Positions 25,489 through 34,534 of a stretch of DNA of 64,000 bases are shown here, piece by piece. Each line of letters begins with the position of its first letter. Position 1 is the first letter of the stretch. Both the position numbers and the translations under genes were made by a program. Under the pieces are notes generated by a model. The model saw only the letters and a program-made list of their open reading frames with translations, was not told where the DNA came from and searched no databases. The DNA is taken from NCBI GenBank assembly GCA_002340355.1, contig DDLX01000033.1, positions 1 to 64,000 on the forward strand, given 5' to 3'. The DNA is from Cytophagales bacterium UBA2561. Lineage in GTDB: Bacteria; Bacteroidota; Bacteroidia; Cytophagales; Thermoflexibacteraceae.

Positions 25489-27432
25489 TTACCCTTCAAA
25501 AGTTCCCAGACTATCTGAAATAATTTTCCCAAAATAATTTTCAAACTCTGTAAGGGTCATACTTCCTAAGTCACCTTCACCTTTCTTACGAATTGAGATC
25601 GTTTGAGATTCTTGCTCTTTTTCGCCAATAATCAACATATAAGGAATCTTTTTCACTTCAGCATCTCGGATTTTTCGACCAATTTTTTCATCTCGATTAT
25701 CCAAATATCCTGAAATATCTTTTGCCTCTAATGCCTTGAATACCTGAGTAGTATAATCAATATATTTTTCCGAAATTGGTAAAACAGCTATCTGCTCAGG
25801 TGCTAACCAAAGTGGGAAATTTCCCGCACAATTTTCAATCAAAATAGCAATAAAACGCTCTAATGAACCAAATGGCGCACGGTGCAACATTACGGGACGA
25901 TGTCGTTGATTATCAGCACCAACATATTCTAATTTGAAACGTTCTGGTAAATTGTAATCTACCTGAATTGTACCCAATTGCCAACTTCGACCCAAAGCAT
26001 CCTTGACCATAAAATCTAATTTAGGTCCATAAAATGCCGCTTCACCATACTCAATAATGGTATTCAATCCTTTTTCTTCTGCCGCTTCTTTGATTTGTTG
26101 TTCGGCTTTGTCCCATGCCTCATCTTCCCCAATATATTTCGTTTTATTTTCGGGGTCTCGTAATGAAATTTGTGCAGTAAAATCTTCAAAGCCAAGAGCT
26201 TTAAATACATAAAGCACTAAATCAATTACCTTCTTGAACTCCTCTTTTACTTGGTCAGGACGGCAAAAGATATGGGCATCATCTTGTGTAAATCCTCGAA
26301 CTCGTGTCAAACCATGCAATTCGCCACTTTGTTCGTAACGATACACAGTTCCAAATTCTGCAAACCGAACGGGTAGTTCCTTATAAGAGCGTGGACGAGC
26401 TGAAAAAATTTCGCAATGATGTGGACAGTTCATTGGTTTTAATAAAAACTCCTCATCCTCATCAGGTGTATGAATCGGTTGGAAAGAATCCTCTCCATAT
26501 TTAGCATAATGCCCTGAAGTTTCGTATAATTTTTTAGAACCAATATGAGGCGTAACGACCTGACTATAACCTGCCTTAGTTTGCGCTTTTTTAAGAAACT
26601 CTGTTAATCTATCTCGAAGCGTTGCTCCTTTTGGCATCCACAAAGGCAAACCCTGACCCACATTCTTCGAAAAAGTAAACAATTCTAATTCTTTACCTAA
26701 TTTACGATGGTCTCGTTTTTTGGCTTCTTCCAAAAGCTGTAAATACTCCTTTAATTCCTTGGGTTTTGGGAAGGTAACACCATAAATCCGAGTAAGCATC
26801 TTATTTTTTTCATCTCCTCTCCAATATGCCCCTGCTACGTTCATCAACTTTATCGCTTTGATAAAACCTGTATTTGGAATATGAGGACCTCGGCATAAAT
26901 CCGTAAAATTACCTTGTGTATAAAATGTAATTTCACCATCATCTAAGCCATCTAATAAATCTAACTTGTACTCATCTCCTTTTTCGGTATAATGAGCTAT
27001 AGCATCAACTTTAGAAATTTCTTGACGAGCATAGGCATTTTTCTGCTTTGCCAATTGCTTCATTTTGGCTTCAATTGTCGGAAAATCATCCGAAGAAACT
27101 TCATGTTCACCAAAATCGACATCATAATAAAATCCTGTTTCGATAGCAGGTCCAATCCCTAATTTTACACCTGGGTACAAAGCTTCTAAAGCTTCTGCCA
27201 AAAGGTGAGCTGAGGAATGCCAAAAAGTTGATTTTCCATCTGTATCATTCCATGTCAATAGTTTAACATTGGAATCTTCCAAAATAGGGCGGGTGGCATC
27301 CCAAACTTCGCCATTGACTTCGGCAACAAGCACATTTCGGGCTAACCCTTGACTGATGTCCTTGGCAACATCCAAACTTGTTGCCCCTTTCTCAAATTCT
27401 CTGACTGAACCGTCAGGTAATGTGATTTTCAT
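25489..27432 (-). CDS. thrS: Threonine--tRNA ligase
   Basis: 647 aa, full length. The domains are in the usual order: TGS (about 1-60, MKITLPDGSVREFEKG), the editing-related domain (about 65-240, FWHSSAHLLAEALEALYPG and DLCRGPHIPNTG), and the class II catalytic core with motif 1 near GLPLWMPKGATLRDRL. Further on are KPMNCPHHCEIF (zinc ligand Cys), motif 2 FRYEQSGELHGLTRVRGFTQDDAH (in part), and motif 3 HRAPFGSLERFIAILIE. The anticodon-binding domain is at about 540-647. A strong core gene transcribed alone; the 557-nt upstream gap separates it from a foreign-looking gene. Confidence 0.97.
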   Translation of the reverse strand: MKITLPDGSVREFEKGATSLDVAKDISQGLARNVLVAEVNGEVWDATRPILEDSNVKLLTWNDTDGKSTFWHSSAHLLAEALEALYPGVKLGIGPAIETGFYYDVDFGEHEVSSDDFPTIEAKMKQLAKQKNAYARQEISKVDAIAHYTEKGDEYKLDLLDGLDDGEITFYTQGNFTDLCRGPHIPNTGFIKAIKLMNVAGAYWRGDEKNKMLTRIYGVTFPKPKELKEYLQLLEEAKKRDHRKLGKELELFTFSKNVGQGLPLWMPKGATLRDRLTEFLKKAQTKAGYSQVVTPHIGSKKLYETSGHYAKYGEDSFQPIHTPDEDEEFLLKPMNCPHHCEIFSARPRSYKELPVRFAEFGTVYRYEQSGELHGLTRVRGFTQDDAHIFCRPDQVKEEFKKVIDLVLYVFKALGFEDFTAQISLRDPENKTKYIGEDEAWDKAEQQIKEAAEEKGLNTIIEYGEAAFYGPKLDFMVKDALGRSWQLGTIQVDYNLPERFKLEYVGADNQRHRPVMLHRAPFGSLERFIAILIENCAGNFPLWLAPEQIAVLPISEKYIDYTTQVFKALEAKDISGYLDNRDEKIGRKIRDAEVKKIPYMLIIGEKEQESQTISIRKKGEGDLGSMTLTEFENYFGKIISDSLGTFEG

Positions 27433-27989
27433 TGTTTTGTTAATTTGATTTTTCGAATCGCCTACAAATGCGATTCTAACTCAACAACAAATTTGCAATT
27501 TATTTTTGAGAAATGAGATATATTTAGTTATTAATTGATTTTCATTGAATTTATTAGGAAATAGTTCCTTAAAAAAATCTCTAACATAATATATAACCAG
27601 TCTACTATGAAGATTAAAAAAGATGCTGGGCGCAGAAAATTGAAGCACCTAACAATTTAAAATCATATTTTCAAATTAATTATTATTTTTAATAATTATT
27701 TTCTTGACTAAGAAAAGACAAATCATTAGGAATGAAATAATAAATTAGATATACCTATTTTATTTTGGAAATAAATCTATAAGTATGTATATTTCGATAT
27801 TAAAAGTTAGTATATTATACTAAATAGACTATTATTTACTTATAAATCAGTAGGTAAAGTTGCTATTTTTAATATAATAAATCATAATTTATACTAGCAA
27901 GTATTAGTAACTACCAATAGAGCATAAAAACAATAAAAAGACTTTTCCGAACCATAATTAACAACTGACTATTCAAACAATAATATATT
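27433..27989. other. 557-nt AT-rich gap with small palindromes
   Basis: No gene is seen. It contains a perfect hairpin TAATTATTA/TAATAATTA with a 4-nt loop (27677-27698) and a perfect palindrome TTAGTATA-T-TATACTAA (27807-27823). One short patch is richer in G and C (GATGCTGGGCGCAG near 27620). The long unoccupied spacer fits an inserted block between thrS and yggS. Confidence 0.5.
27807..27823. promoter_or_regulatory. Perfect palindrome upstream of the kinase-SET gene
   Basis: TTAGTATA and TATACTAA flank one T. It is 167 nt before the ATG at 27990, so an operator is possible but untested. Confidence 0.25.
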
Positions 27990-28292
27990 ATGACTGAACA
28001 GCTTAACTTTCAAATTACACATCAGTTTGATGATGTTGAGATTTCATTAAAAGACTATCAGAAAATCTTATCTTTTCTAAACTGGAAGCAAATACCTCCT
28101 TTCAGACAACCAGGACGAACTGCTTGGTATGTATTAGAAGAAAATGCTTTTGTAAATTCAAAAACAGATTCCTCTTTTAAAGCAGCTAAGATTAAAGGGG
28201 TTGGTTTTTGGAATCCCCGCCCAAGTGGAAAAATTTATTCAGGTGTGCTTGCTAACCTCTATAGTGAGCAACCTAACTATACCAACTACTGA
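27990..28292 (+). CDS. N-terminal part of a frameshifted kinase-like/SET protein
   Basis: 100 aa, ending in TGA at 28290-28292. It reads as the N-lobe of an atypical kinase or HipA/APH-like fold: a glycine-containing turn (FRQPGRTAWYVLEEN), then a strand with an invariant-type Lys, SSFKAAKIKGVG. The remaining kinase motifs are encoded in the next reading frame (helix-C Glu, catalytic loop and metal-binding Asp from about 28390 to 28840). I therefore infer that this open frame and the SET gene downstream are one gene split by a +1 (or -2) frameshift between about 28255 and 28292. No homopolymer lies there, so it is a mutation, a sequencing error, or less likely programmed recoding. Confidence 0.6.
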   Translation: MTEQLNFQITHQFDDVEISLKDYQKILSFLNWKQIPPFRQPGRTAWYVLEENAFVNSKTDSSFKAAKIKGVGFWNPRPSGKIYSGVLANLYSEQPNYTNY

Positions 28293-29805
28293 AGTATTAG
28301 ACAGTATGTTGACTTTTCCACATATAGGGTTCAATAAAAAAGGGGAATATATGATTGCTTATAGTTCACCAGCACCAGTTGGTGGTATATTACACGAAAG
28401 AGCTTTATTGGAATATGAAAGTGCCCGAATATTGCTTCAGAATGGGGTTCCTTCTACGCTTCCCTTTATGGTGATACAATATGGTGACAAGTACCAATTT
28501 AATGGGAAGCGAATGGGAGTAGTTGTGAATCTTTCTCCAGAAAGGGATAGTATACGCTTGTCGTGTATTCAATATGGGAAGGCTGTCCATCGAGGGATAG
28601 ACGCAGAAGCAGATGCTTATTTTGACAAGATACGCACCTCTTTGGGTGTGAAAGGGAAACCAGAACTTGAGACAACCCGATTACAAACCATCAACTTATT
28701 AGCAAGAAAAATCGGTAAATTAATACACGATTTTTCAGCTGCTGGTTTATATCGCTATTCTTCAGAATGGAGTAATTTCGAATATGATTTTAAGACTGAA
28801 GAGGTATTTTTGACAGATTTGGACTCTACACTTCAATTGAAAGATATACCTGCTGCGCTTCGTCCATTACAAGTCCTTAGAGATTTGGGAACAGCTGTTT
28901 ATCGTTTAGTCGTAAAATTTGGCTTCCCTTCTGTTTTAGATGATTATACCCTAACTAACCTACTCCGTTTTGACCCACTGACTGAATTATTGGTAGGCTA
29001 TTTCCCTAATGCACCTTACGATGAAGTTGAAGCCATTAGTAAACGATTGTGGCAATGCTTTACTCCCTATTGGTTCTTATTGAAAAAACATAAAGAAGCT
29101 ATTTGGACAGATTGGTCTCGTTCCCGTCGTCAATCCTATAAAATGGATCATGACTTATTTTACATTCTCACAATTACCTTGGTTTTTCCATTGTTTAAAG
29201 ATTCTAGTTTATTTCAATTGTACCCTTCAACTCTAACTATAGATGATATGCTTCAAAAAGCAAAAAATTATCTTGGTGAACGGTATGAATATTTTCTCTA
29301 TCTACTAAACGAGGGAAAGATGCCACATCAACAATCAGTGGAAAAAGGATACGAGTTGACGCAATTCCATAAAAAAGGAGAGGGGGTTATTGCTACAAAA
29401 CCTTTTAAAAAAGGACAGATAGTAATGGTTGGGAAATTTGTCAAAATATCAGGAGGCAATCACTCTCATGCAGCCCAGATTGCGAAGAATGTATGGGCAA
29501 TACATGAAGGTCTTACACACAAAGTCAACCACTCTTGCGAACCTAACATTGGTATTCATGTTAATGAAACAGGAGCGCACGATTTCATAGCAATGAAAGA
29601 TATCGCAAAAGGAGACGAAATTGTCATAGATTATGCACTCAGAAACTATCAGGTAGAACATTTTCCAGGAGAGTGTCGCTGTGGCTCGACACAATGCCGA
29701 GTCAAAATTACTGGATGGAAAGATTTACCAATTAATAAAAAAGAGGAGTACTATCCTTGGGCTGCTACCTATCTTCTTGAGTTAGAAAAGGAAGCAAGTC
29801 ACTAA
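28201..29805 (+). CDS. Kinase-like C-lobe fused to SET-domain protein methyltransferase (frameshifted)
   Basis: The open frame runs from 28201 (TTG), with the first ATG at 28306. Meaningful similarity starts near TTEVLDSMLTFPHIGF. Residues of a kinase fold follow: HERALLEYESARILLQNG (helix with Glu), IGKLIHDFSAAGLYRYSSEWSN (HxF...N catalytic loop) and VFLTDLDS (metal-binding Asp). The C-terminal 130 aa are a SET domain: GEGVIATKPFKKGQIVMVG, HKVNHSCEPNIGI (the NHSCxPN AdoMet/substrate motif), KGDEIVIDYALRNYQ, and a post-SET zinc knuckle CRCGSTQCR. This combination could phosphorylate or nucleotidylate and methylate a target. I know of no described system with it. It stands alone between thrS and yggS. 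Confidence 0.75.
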   Translation: MVFGIPAQVEKFIQVCLLTSIVSNLTIPTTEVLDSMLTFPHIGFNKKGEYMIAYSSPAPVGGILHERALLEYESARILLQNGVPSTLPFMVIQYGDKYQFNGKRMGVVVNLSPERDSIRLSCIQYGKAVHRGIDAEADAYFDKIRTSLGVKGKPELETTRLQTINLLARKIGKLIHDFSAAGLYRYSSEWSNFEYDFKTEEVFLTDLDSTLQLKDIPAALRPLQVLRDLGTAVYRLVVKFGFPSVLDDYTLTNLLRFDPLTELLVGYFPNAPYDEVEAISKRLWQCFTPYWFLLKKHKEAIWTDWSRSRRQSYKMDHDLFYILTITLVFPLFKDSSLFQLYPSTLTIDDMLQKAKNYLGERYEYFLYLLNEGKMPHQQSVEKGYELTQFHKKGEGVIATKPFKKGQIVMVGKFVKISGGNHSHAAQIAKNVWAIHEGLTHKVNHSCEPNIGIHVNETGAHDFIAMKDIAKGDEIVIDYALRNYQVEHFPGECRCGSTQCRVKITGWKDLPINKKEEYYPWAATYLLELEKEASH

Positions 29806-29845
29806 AATAAAAACTTATAGGGAAATTATTTTAGTAACGACACTT

Positions 29846-30021
29846 AGAGGTTGTTTAATTTTAAATAAAATATTGATTATCAAATTTTTATACAAATTTA
29901 CATAAAGTAGGATTTGCAAACTCTACTTTATGTACATCAGCGATTTTTGAGCAAAAAAGCTATTTCACTAAATAGAGTGTATTCCCTAAAGATATTTTTC
30001 AAAAATTTTTAAACAACCTCT
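29846..30021 (+). mobile_element. MITE-like element, copy A (176 bp)
   Basis: Begins AGAGGTTGTTTAA and ends TTAAACAACCTCT (inverted termini of 13 bp). It contains the hairpin CATAAAGTAG / CTACTTTATG (29901-29932) with a GATTTGCAAACT loop. The right half matches copy B at 44101-44277 nearly base for base. It has no coding capacity and fills most of the gap between the SET gene and yggS. Confidence 0.65.
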
Positions 30022-30070
30022 TAAATAATTACTTAAATTTAAGTAATCTAGATTTAATTACACGAAAATT

Positions 30071-30730
30071 ATGTTACAAAAAATATTACAAGAGTTAAAA
30101 ACCTCTAATGCAAAACTTGTTGCTGTTTCCAAAACCAAACCCATTGAACAAATTTTAGAGGTTTACGAGCAAGGGCATAAAATATTTGGTGAAAATAAAG
30201 CCTTCGAACTCAAAGAAAAGTATGAAGCTATGCCCAAAGATATTGAGTGGCACTTTATCGGGCATTTACAGACCAATAAAGTCAAATACATTGCTTCTTT
30301 TGTGCAACTTATCCATGCAGTGGATAGTCTAAAATTGCTGAAAGAAATCAATAAACAGGCTAAAAAAAATGAACGAGTAATTGATTGTTTACTTCAATTC
30401 CATATTGCTCAAGAGCAAAGTAAATTTGGATTAAATTGGGACACAGCCCTAGAACTATTGAATAGCGAAATGTTTAAAAGTTTCCAAAATATACGCATTG
30501 TTGGTGTAATGGGTATGGCAACCTTCACAGAAAATAAAATGCAAGTTCTACAAGAATTTCAAACCTTAAAACGCCTTTATGACCAATTGAAAAACGACTT
30601 TTTTGTAAACGATGTTGCTTTTAAAGAAATTTCTATGGGTATGTCAGGAGACTATTCATTAGCAATACAGGAAGGTAGTACAATGGTGCGGATTGGGAGC
30701 TTAATTTTTGGAAATAGGCAGTATAATTAA
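30071..30730 (+). CDS. YggS-family pyridoxal 5'-phosphate homeostasis protein
   Basis: 219 aa. It has the alanine-racemase-like barrel: KLVAVSKTKPIEQILEVYEQGHKIFGENKAFEL (the Lys in VSKTKP is the expected PLP Schiff base), WHFIGHLQTNKVKYI, VDCLLQFHIAQEQSKFG, VGVMGMATFTENK, and SMGMSGDYSLAIQEGSTMVRIGSLIFG at the C-terminus. Length and all blocks are typical. It binds PLP in the cytoplasm and balances vitamin B6 pools. Confidence 0.93.
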   Translation: MLQKILQELKTSNAKLVAVSKTKPIEQILEVYEQGHKIFGENKAFELKEKYEAMPKDIEWHFIGHLQTNKVKYIASFVQLIHAVDSLKLLKEINKQAKKNERVIDCLLQFHIAQEQSKFGLNWDTALELLNSEMFKSFQNIRIVGVMGMATFTENKMQVLQEFQTLKRLYDQLKNDFFVNDVAFKEISMGMSGDYSLAIQEGSTMVRIGSLIFGNRQYN

Positions 30731-30750
30731 ACTATTTTTTTAGAAAAGCC

Positions 30751-30844
30751 AAAATATTGAGAAAATACGTAGTCACTTATTTTTTTAAGAAAATATTTCA
30801 CCATTTCTTAAAAATGTTCATGCTATATACTTTCTCAATATTTT
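30751..30844. repeat. Nested inverted repeat downstream of yggS
   Basis: Outer arms AAAATATTGAGAAA (30751-30764) and TTTCTCAATATTTT (30831-30844) are exact complements over 14 bp. An inner pair TTTTTTAAGAAA (about 30781-30792) and TTTCTTAAAAA (30804-30814) forms a second stem. Together they could fold into a 94-nt double hairpin. The rest of the 530-nt gap to the next gene is AT-rich with nothing recognised. Confidence 0.55.
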
Positions 30845-31262
30845 TGTCTGTTTTGTTAGGAAATCGTTATAATTTAAATTTTATACCAACTAATATTTAT
30901 TTTCAGATCTTAAACATTAAGAAACTATAAATCAGTTGATTAGTCATATATTTTTCATTATTCTACTACCTCCTCCTTGTTATCGAAACAATACCTAATA
31001 TTTTTCTAAATTTCTCTAATCTACCTATTTTTTTGTATAATACCTTTTACAAAAATGAAACTTCCATCCGTTCCTTTAATTTAAACATAAGGATTTTCGA
31101 ACATGAAATAGTCAATACGTAATTTCTTTACTTTTTCAAATTCTTCAATTCATTTCCTTACAAAAAGTTTAAGCCCAAAAAATTTATACCCTATTTTGAT
31201 TGAAAACACAAAAAAAACACCGATATTTTAGTTTTATCTCATTCAAAAATAATATTAAATTT

Positions 31263-34200
31263 ATGCAAAAAAATTACACTTTTCAGCTTATTATCATATT
31301 GATTTTCATGTCTTTATCAGCTTTTGGACAGCAGTTAGACATGAGTAAACTAAAAGGGTTAAAATTTCGAAGTTTGGGACCCGCAGGTATGAGTGGACGA
31401 GTGACTTCGGTAGATGTTGTCCTTAAAAATCCTGATATTATTTATGCTGGTACGGCTTCGGGTGGAATTTGGAAATCCGAAAATGGTGGTTTTTCATGGA
31501 CTCCAATTTTTGATACCTTGCAAGTTGCTTCGATTGGTGCTTTAGCCATTAACCAAAATAACCCATCTGTAATTTGGGCTGGAACAGGCGAAGGAAATCC
31601 TCGAAATAGTCAAACTTCAGGTGCTGGGATTTACCGAAGCTTAGATGGTGGAAGAAGCTGGAAATTAATGGGTTTAGAAAAAACTCGGAATATTCACCGA
31701 GTCATCTTACACCCAACTAATCCAGATATTATTTATGTTGGAGCAATTGGATCGGCTTGGGGAAATCATCCTGAAAGAGGTGTTTTTAAAACTACAAACG
31801 GCGGAAAAACATGGAAAAAAATCCTCTATATTGATGATAAGACAGGAGTCGCAGATATGGTTATTGACCCCGAAAACCCAAATAAGTTAATCGTAGCAAT
31901 GTGGGAATATGGACGAAAGCCTTGGTTTTTTACTTCGGGTGGAAAGAATTCAGGTTTGTATGTTTCCTTTGATGGCGGTGAAAATTGGACAAAACGAAAC
32001 GTAGAAGATGGAATGCCCAAAGGAGATTTAGGACGAATTGGATTGGCGATTGCACCAAGTAATCCAAAAGTAATTTATGCTTTGGTTGAAGCGAAAAAAA
32101 ATGTACTACTAAAATCCGAAGATGGAGGGTTTAAGTTTCATAAAGTCAATGATAAAAATGAAATCGGAAATCGTCCTTTTTACTATGCGGATATTTATGT
32201 GAATCCTAAAAATGAAAATGAAATTTATAGCCTCTATTCCTTAGTTTCCAAAAGTATTGATGGGGGAAAATCATTCAAAGTAATTTTGCCATACAGTGGA
32301 GTTCATCCTGATCATCATGCGTGGTGGATTCATCCTGAAAATCCAAACTTTATGATTGATGGAAATGATGGCGGACTAAATATTACAAAAGATGGTGGAA
32401 AAACATGGTTTTTTGCAAAAAATTTACCTTTAGCTCAATTTTATCACATTAATGTTGATAATGATTTTCCTTATCATATTTACGGTGGAATGCAAGATAA
32501 TGGTTCTTGGAAAGGTACAAGTTGTGTTCTAAAAGAAGGCGGGATTAAAAATCATCATTGGCAAGAGGTTATGTTTGGCGATGGGTTTGATGTTGTTCCT
32601 GACCCCGATAATTCCCGTTATGGTTATGCCATGTATCAAGGTGGTAATTTGGCTCGTTATGATTCGGAAACAGGAGATGTAGATTATATTCAACCTAGAC
32701 ATTCCGAAGGTAAAAAGCTCAGATTCAATTGGAATGCGGCTATTGCTCAAGATCCTTTTGACAATAAAACCATTTATTACGGTAGTCAATTTGTTCATCA
32801 AAGTACTGATAAAGGGTTATCTTGGAAAATTATTTCACCTGATTTAACGACCAATAATCCTGAAAAACAAAAGCAAGATGAAAGCGGTGGTTTGACTCCA
32901 GATGTAACCGATGCTGAAAATCATACCACTATTTTAACCATTGCACCAAGCTCTAAAAAACAAGGTGTTATTTGGGTGGGAACAGATGATGGAAACATTC
33001 AATTGACCCAAGATAATGGTAAAACATGGCAAAACCTTACGTCTAATCTCAAAGGTGTTCCTAGTGCAAGTCGTGTCCCTCAAATTCATGCTTCACGCCA
33101 CAATGAAGGAGAAGCATTTGTTGTTATTAACAATTATCAACGTAATGATTGGACTCCACACCTCTTCCAAACAAAAGATTTTGGCAAAACATGGAAACGC
33201 CTTATTAAGCCCAATCAAGTTTGGGGATATGTTTTATCCTTCGAACAAGATCCTATCGAACCTAAATTAATGTTTTTAGGAACAGAATTTGGACTTTATG
33301 TCAGTATAGATGCAGGCGAAAATTGGACAAAATGGACAAATAATTATCCGACTGTTTCCACGATGGACATGAAAATCCAAGAGCGAGAACAGGATTTAGT
33401 GATTGGAACATTTGGGAGAGCCGTTTATGTTTTGGATGATTTACGCCCTTTACGTACACTGGCTCAAAGCGGCACAAAAATTCTAAATCAAGAAATTTAT
33501 GCCTTTGAAAATCGGGAAGCCTATCTATTTCAAATTCAACCTACTGAAGGAATAAGATTCCCCGCTAATGCTGAGTTTCAAGGTACAAATCGCCATTTTG
33601 GAGCAGTCATTTCTTATGCTGTCAAAGAAGGTAAAAAGGAAAAAGATAAACGCAAAGGCAAGGAAGAAAAAGCAGACTCTAAAGAAGACAAGTCTAATTC
33701 TTCTTTTGGAAAAGTCAAAGTTCAAATTTTGAATTCGAAAGGTGATACTATCCGTACCTTTTGGCACACTCCTCAGACGGGAATTAATCGAGTAGTTTGG
33801 AATTTGGATAAAAAACGTCCTCGATTTCCGAATGAAAAAAAGGACAACTTCAAGGATACAGAACCTGCAGGTTTTAGGGTTGTACCTGACACTTATAAAG
33901 TTCGTCTAAGTTATGACGGAAAAACAGATTCTACGAAGATTGTAGTCAAAGCTGATCCTCGATTGAGCATTTCGGAGGCAGATTGGCAGGCACGAGAAAA
34001 GGCAATTCAGCAGGTCATGAAAGTTGCTCAAAAAGCCACCAAAGCCATCGATCAATTAAATCAAATTCAAAAAACAGTGGATATTGTATTGGGTCAAATG
34101 CAAGAAAACGAAAGTGATACCCTTTGGATTAATGAAGTCAAAAATCAGAGCAAAACTGTCAAAGACTCAGTTAAAGTTTTGAAAACATTGATTTTACCTA

Positions 34201-34454
34201 AAGAAAATGCTAAAGGTTATGCACCAACAGCCCATTTGCTTAATACAAAAATCCAGATGTTAGCTTATCGATTAAGCACAACTTTTAACACGCCACACCC
34301 GACCCGAAAATTAGAAGTTGAGTTACTTCAAAAAGAGGCTAAAAAAGTTTTTGAGCGTATTAATTATTTTTATATGCACGAATATAAAAAGTTCGAAGAA
34401 GCAGTTAATCATATTCGACTTTCTCCCTTCAAAAAAATTGAAAGTCTAGAATAA
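31263..34454 (+). CDS. Secreted BNR/sortilin-like beta-propeller protein
   Basis: About 1063 aa from the ATG at 31263, which gives a clean signal peptide (MQKNYTFQLIIILIFMSLSAFGQ); an upstream TTG at 31200 is less likely. The body is full of propeller repeats of the type SENGGFSWTPI, SLDGGRSWKLM, TTNGGKTWKKI, SFDGGENWTK, TQDNGKTWQNL (Asp-box / BNR pattern), as in sortilin/Vps10-type and 'glycosyl hydrolase' proteins of Bacteroidota. A Lys/Glu-rich linker at about residues 790-825 precedes an Ig-like domain (TGINRVVWNLDKKRPRFP) and a helical C-terminus. No type IX secretion tail is obvious. Function: unknown surface or periplasmic protein. Confidence 0.85.
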   Translation: MQKNYTFQLIIILIFMSLSAFGQQLDMSKLKGLKFRSLGPAGMSGRVTSVDVVLKNPDIIYAGTASGGIWKSENGGFSWTPIFDTLQVASIGALAINQNNPSVIWAGTGEGNPRNSQTSGAGIYRSLDGGRSWKLMGLEKTRNIHRVILHPTNPDIIYVGAIGSAWGNHPERGVFKTTNGGKTWKKILYIDDKTGVADMVIDPENPNKLIVAMWEYGRKPWFFTSGGKNSGLYVSFDGGENWTKRNVEDGMPKGDLGRIGLAIAPSNPKVIYALVEAKKNVLLKSEDGGFKFHKVNDKNEIGNRPFYYADIYVNPKNENEIYSLYSLVSKSIDGGKSFKVILPYSGVHPDHHAWWIHPENPNFMIDGNDGGLNITKDGGKTWFFAKNLPLAQFYHINVDNDFPYHIYGGMQDNGSWKGTSCVLKEGGIKNHHWQEVMFGDGFDVVPDPDNSRYGYAMYQGGNLARYDSETGDVDYIQPRHSEGKKLRFNWNAAIAQDPFDNKTIYYGSQFVHQSTDKGLSWKIISPDLTTNNPEKQKQDESGGLTPDVTDAENHTTILTIAPSSKKQGVIWVGTDDGNIQLTQDNGKTWQNLTSNLKGVPSASRVPQIHASRHNEGEAFVVINNYQRNDWTPHLFQTKDFGKTWKRLIKPNQVWGYVLSFEQDPIEPKLMFLGTEFGLYVSIDAGENWTKWTNNYPTVSTMDMKIQEREQDLVIGTFGRAVYVLDDLRPLRTLAQSGTKILNQEIYAFENREAYLFQIQPTEGIRFPANAEFQGTNRHFGAVISYAVKEGKKEKDKRKGKEEKADSKEDKSNSSFGKVKVQILNSKGDTIRTFWHTPQTGINRVVWNLDKKRPRFPNEKKDNFKDTEPAGFRVVPDTYKVRLSYDGKTDSTKIVVKADPRLSISEADWQAREKAIQQVMKVAQKATKAIDQLNQIQKTVDIVLGQMQENESDTLWINEVKNQSKTVKDSVKVLKTLILPKENAKGYAPTAHLLNTKIQMLAYRLSTTFNTPHPTRKLEVELLQKEAKKVFERINYFYMHEYKKFEEAVNHIRLSPFKKIESLE

Positions 34455-34471
34455 TACCAGTTTCAAGATAG

Positions 34472-34504
34472 TGATTTACCAAGTTTTAAAAACTTGGTAA
34501 GTCA
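34472..34504. repeat. Palindromic hairpin of the ACTTGGTAAGTC family
   Basis: The arms TGATTTACCAAGTTTT and AAAACTTGGTAAGTCA pair around one A, with one wobble. It lies between two convergent genes and could terminate both. A near-perfect relative is at 38730-38760 and a degenerate half at about 37491-37517. Confidence 0.65.
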
Positions 34505-34534
34505 TTTTATATCAAATGATACCTTATAATTATC

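Noticed and set aside
28270..28292. RF2-like programmed +1 frameshift at UAC-UGA
   Set aside because: The P-site codon would re-pair poorly in the +1 frame and there is no upstream stimulatory sequence; an indel is simpler.
31263..34454. Type IX secretion cargo based on the large secreted propeller protein
   Set aside because: The C-terminus (HIRLSPFKKIESLE) lacks the GxxxF/Y, KVxxK-type sorting-domain features, so the claim is not supported.
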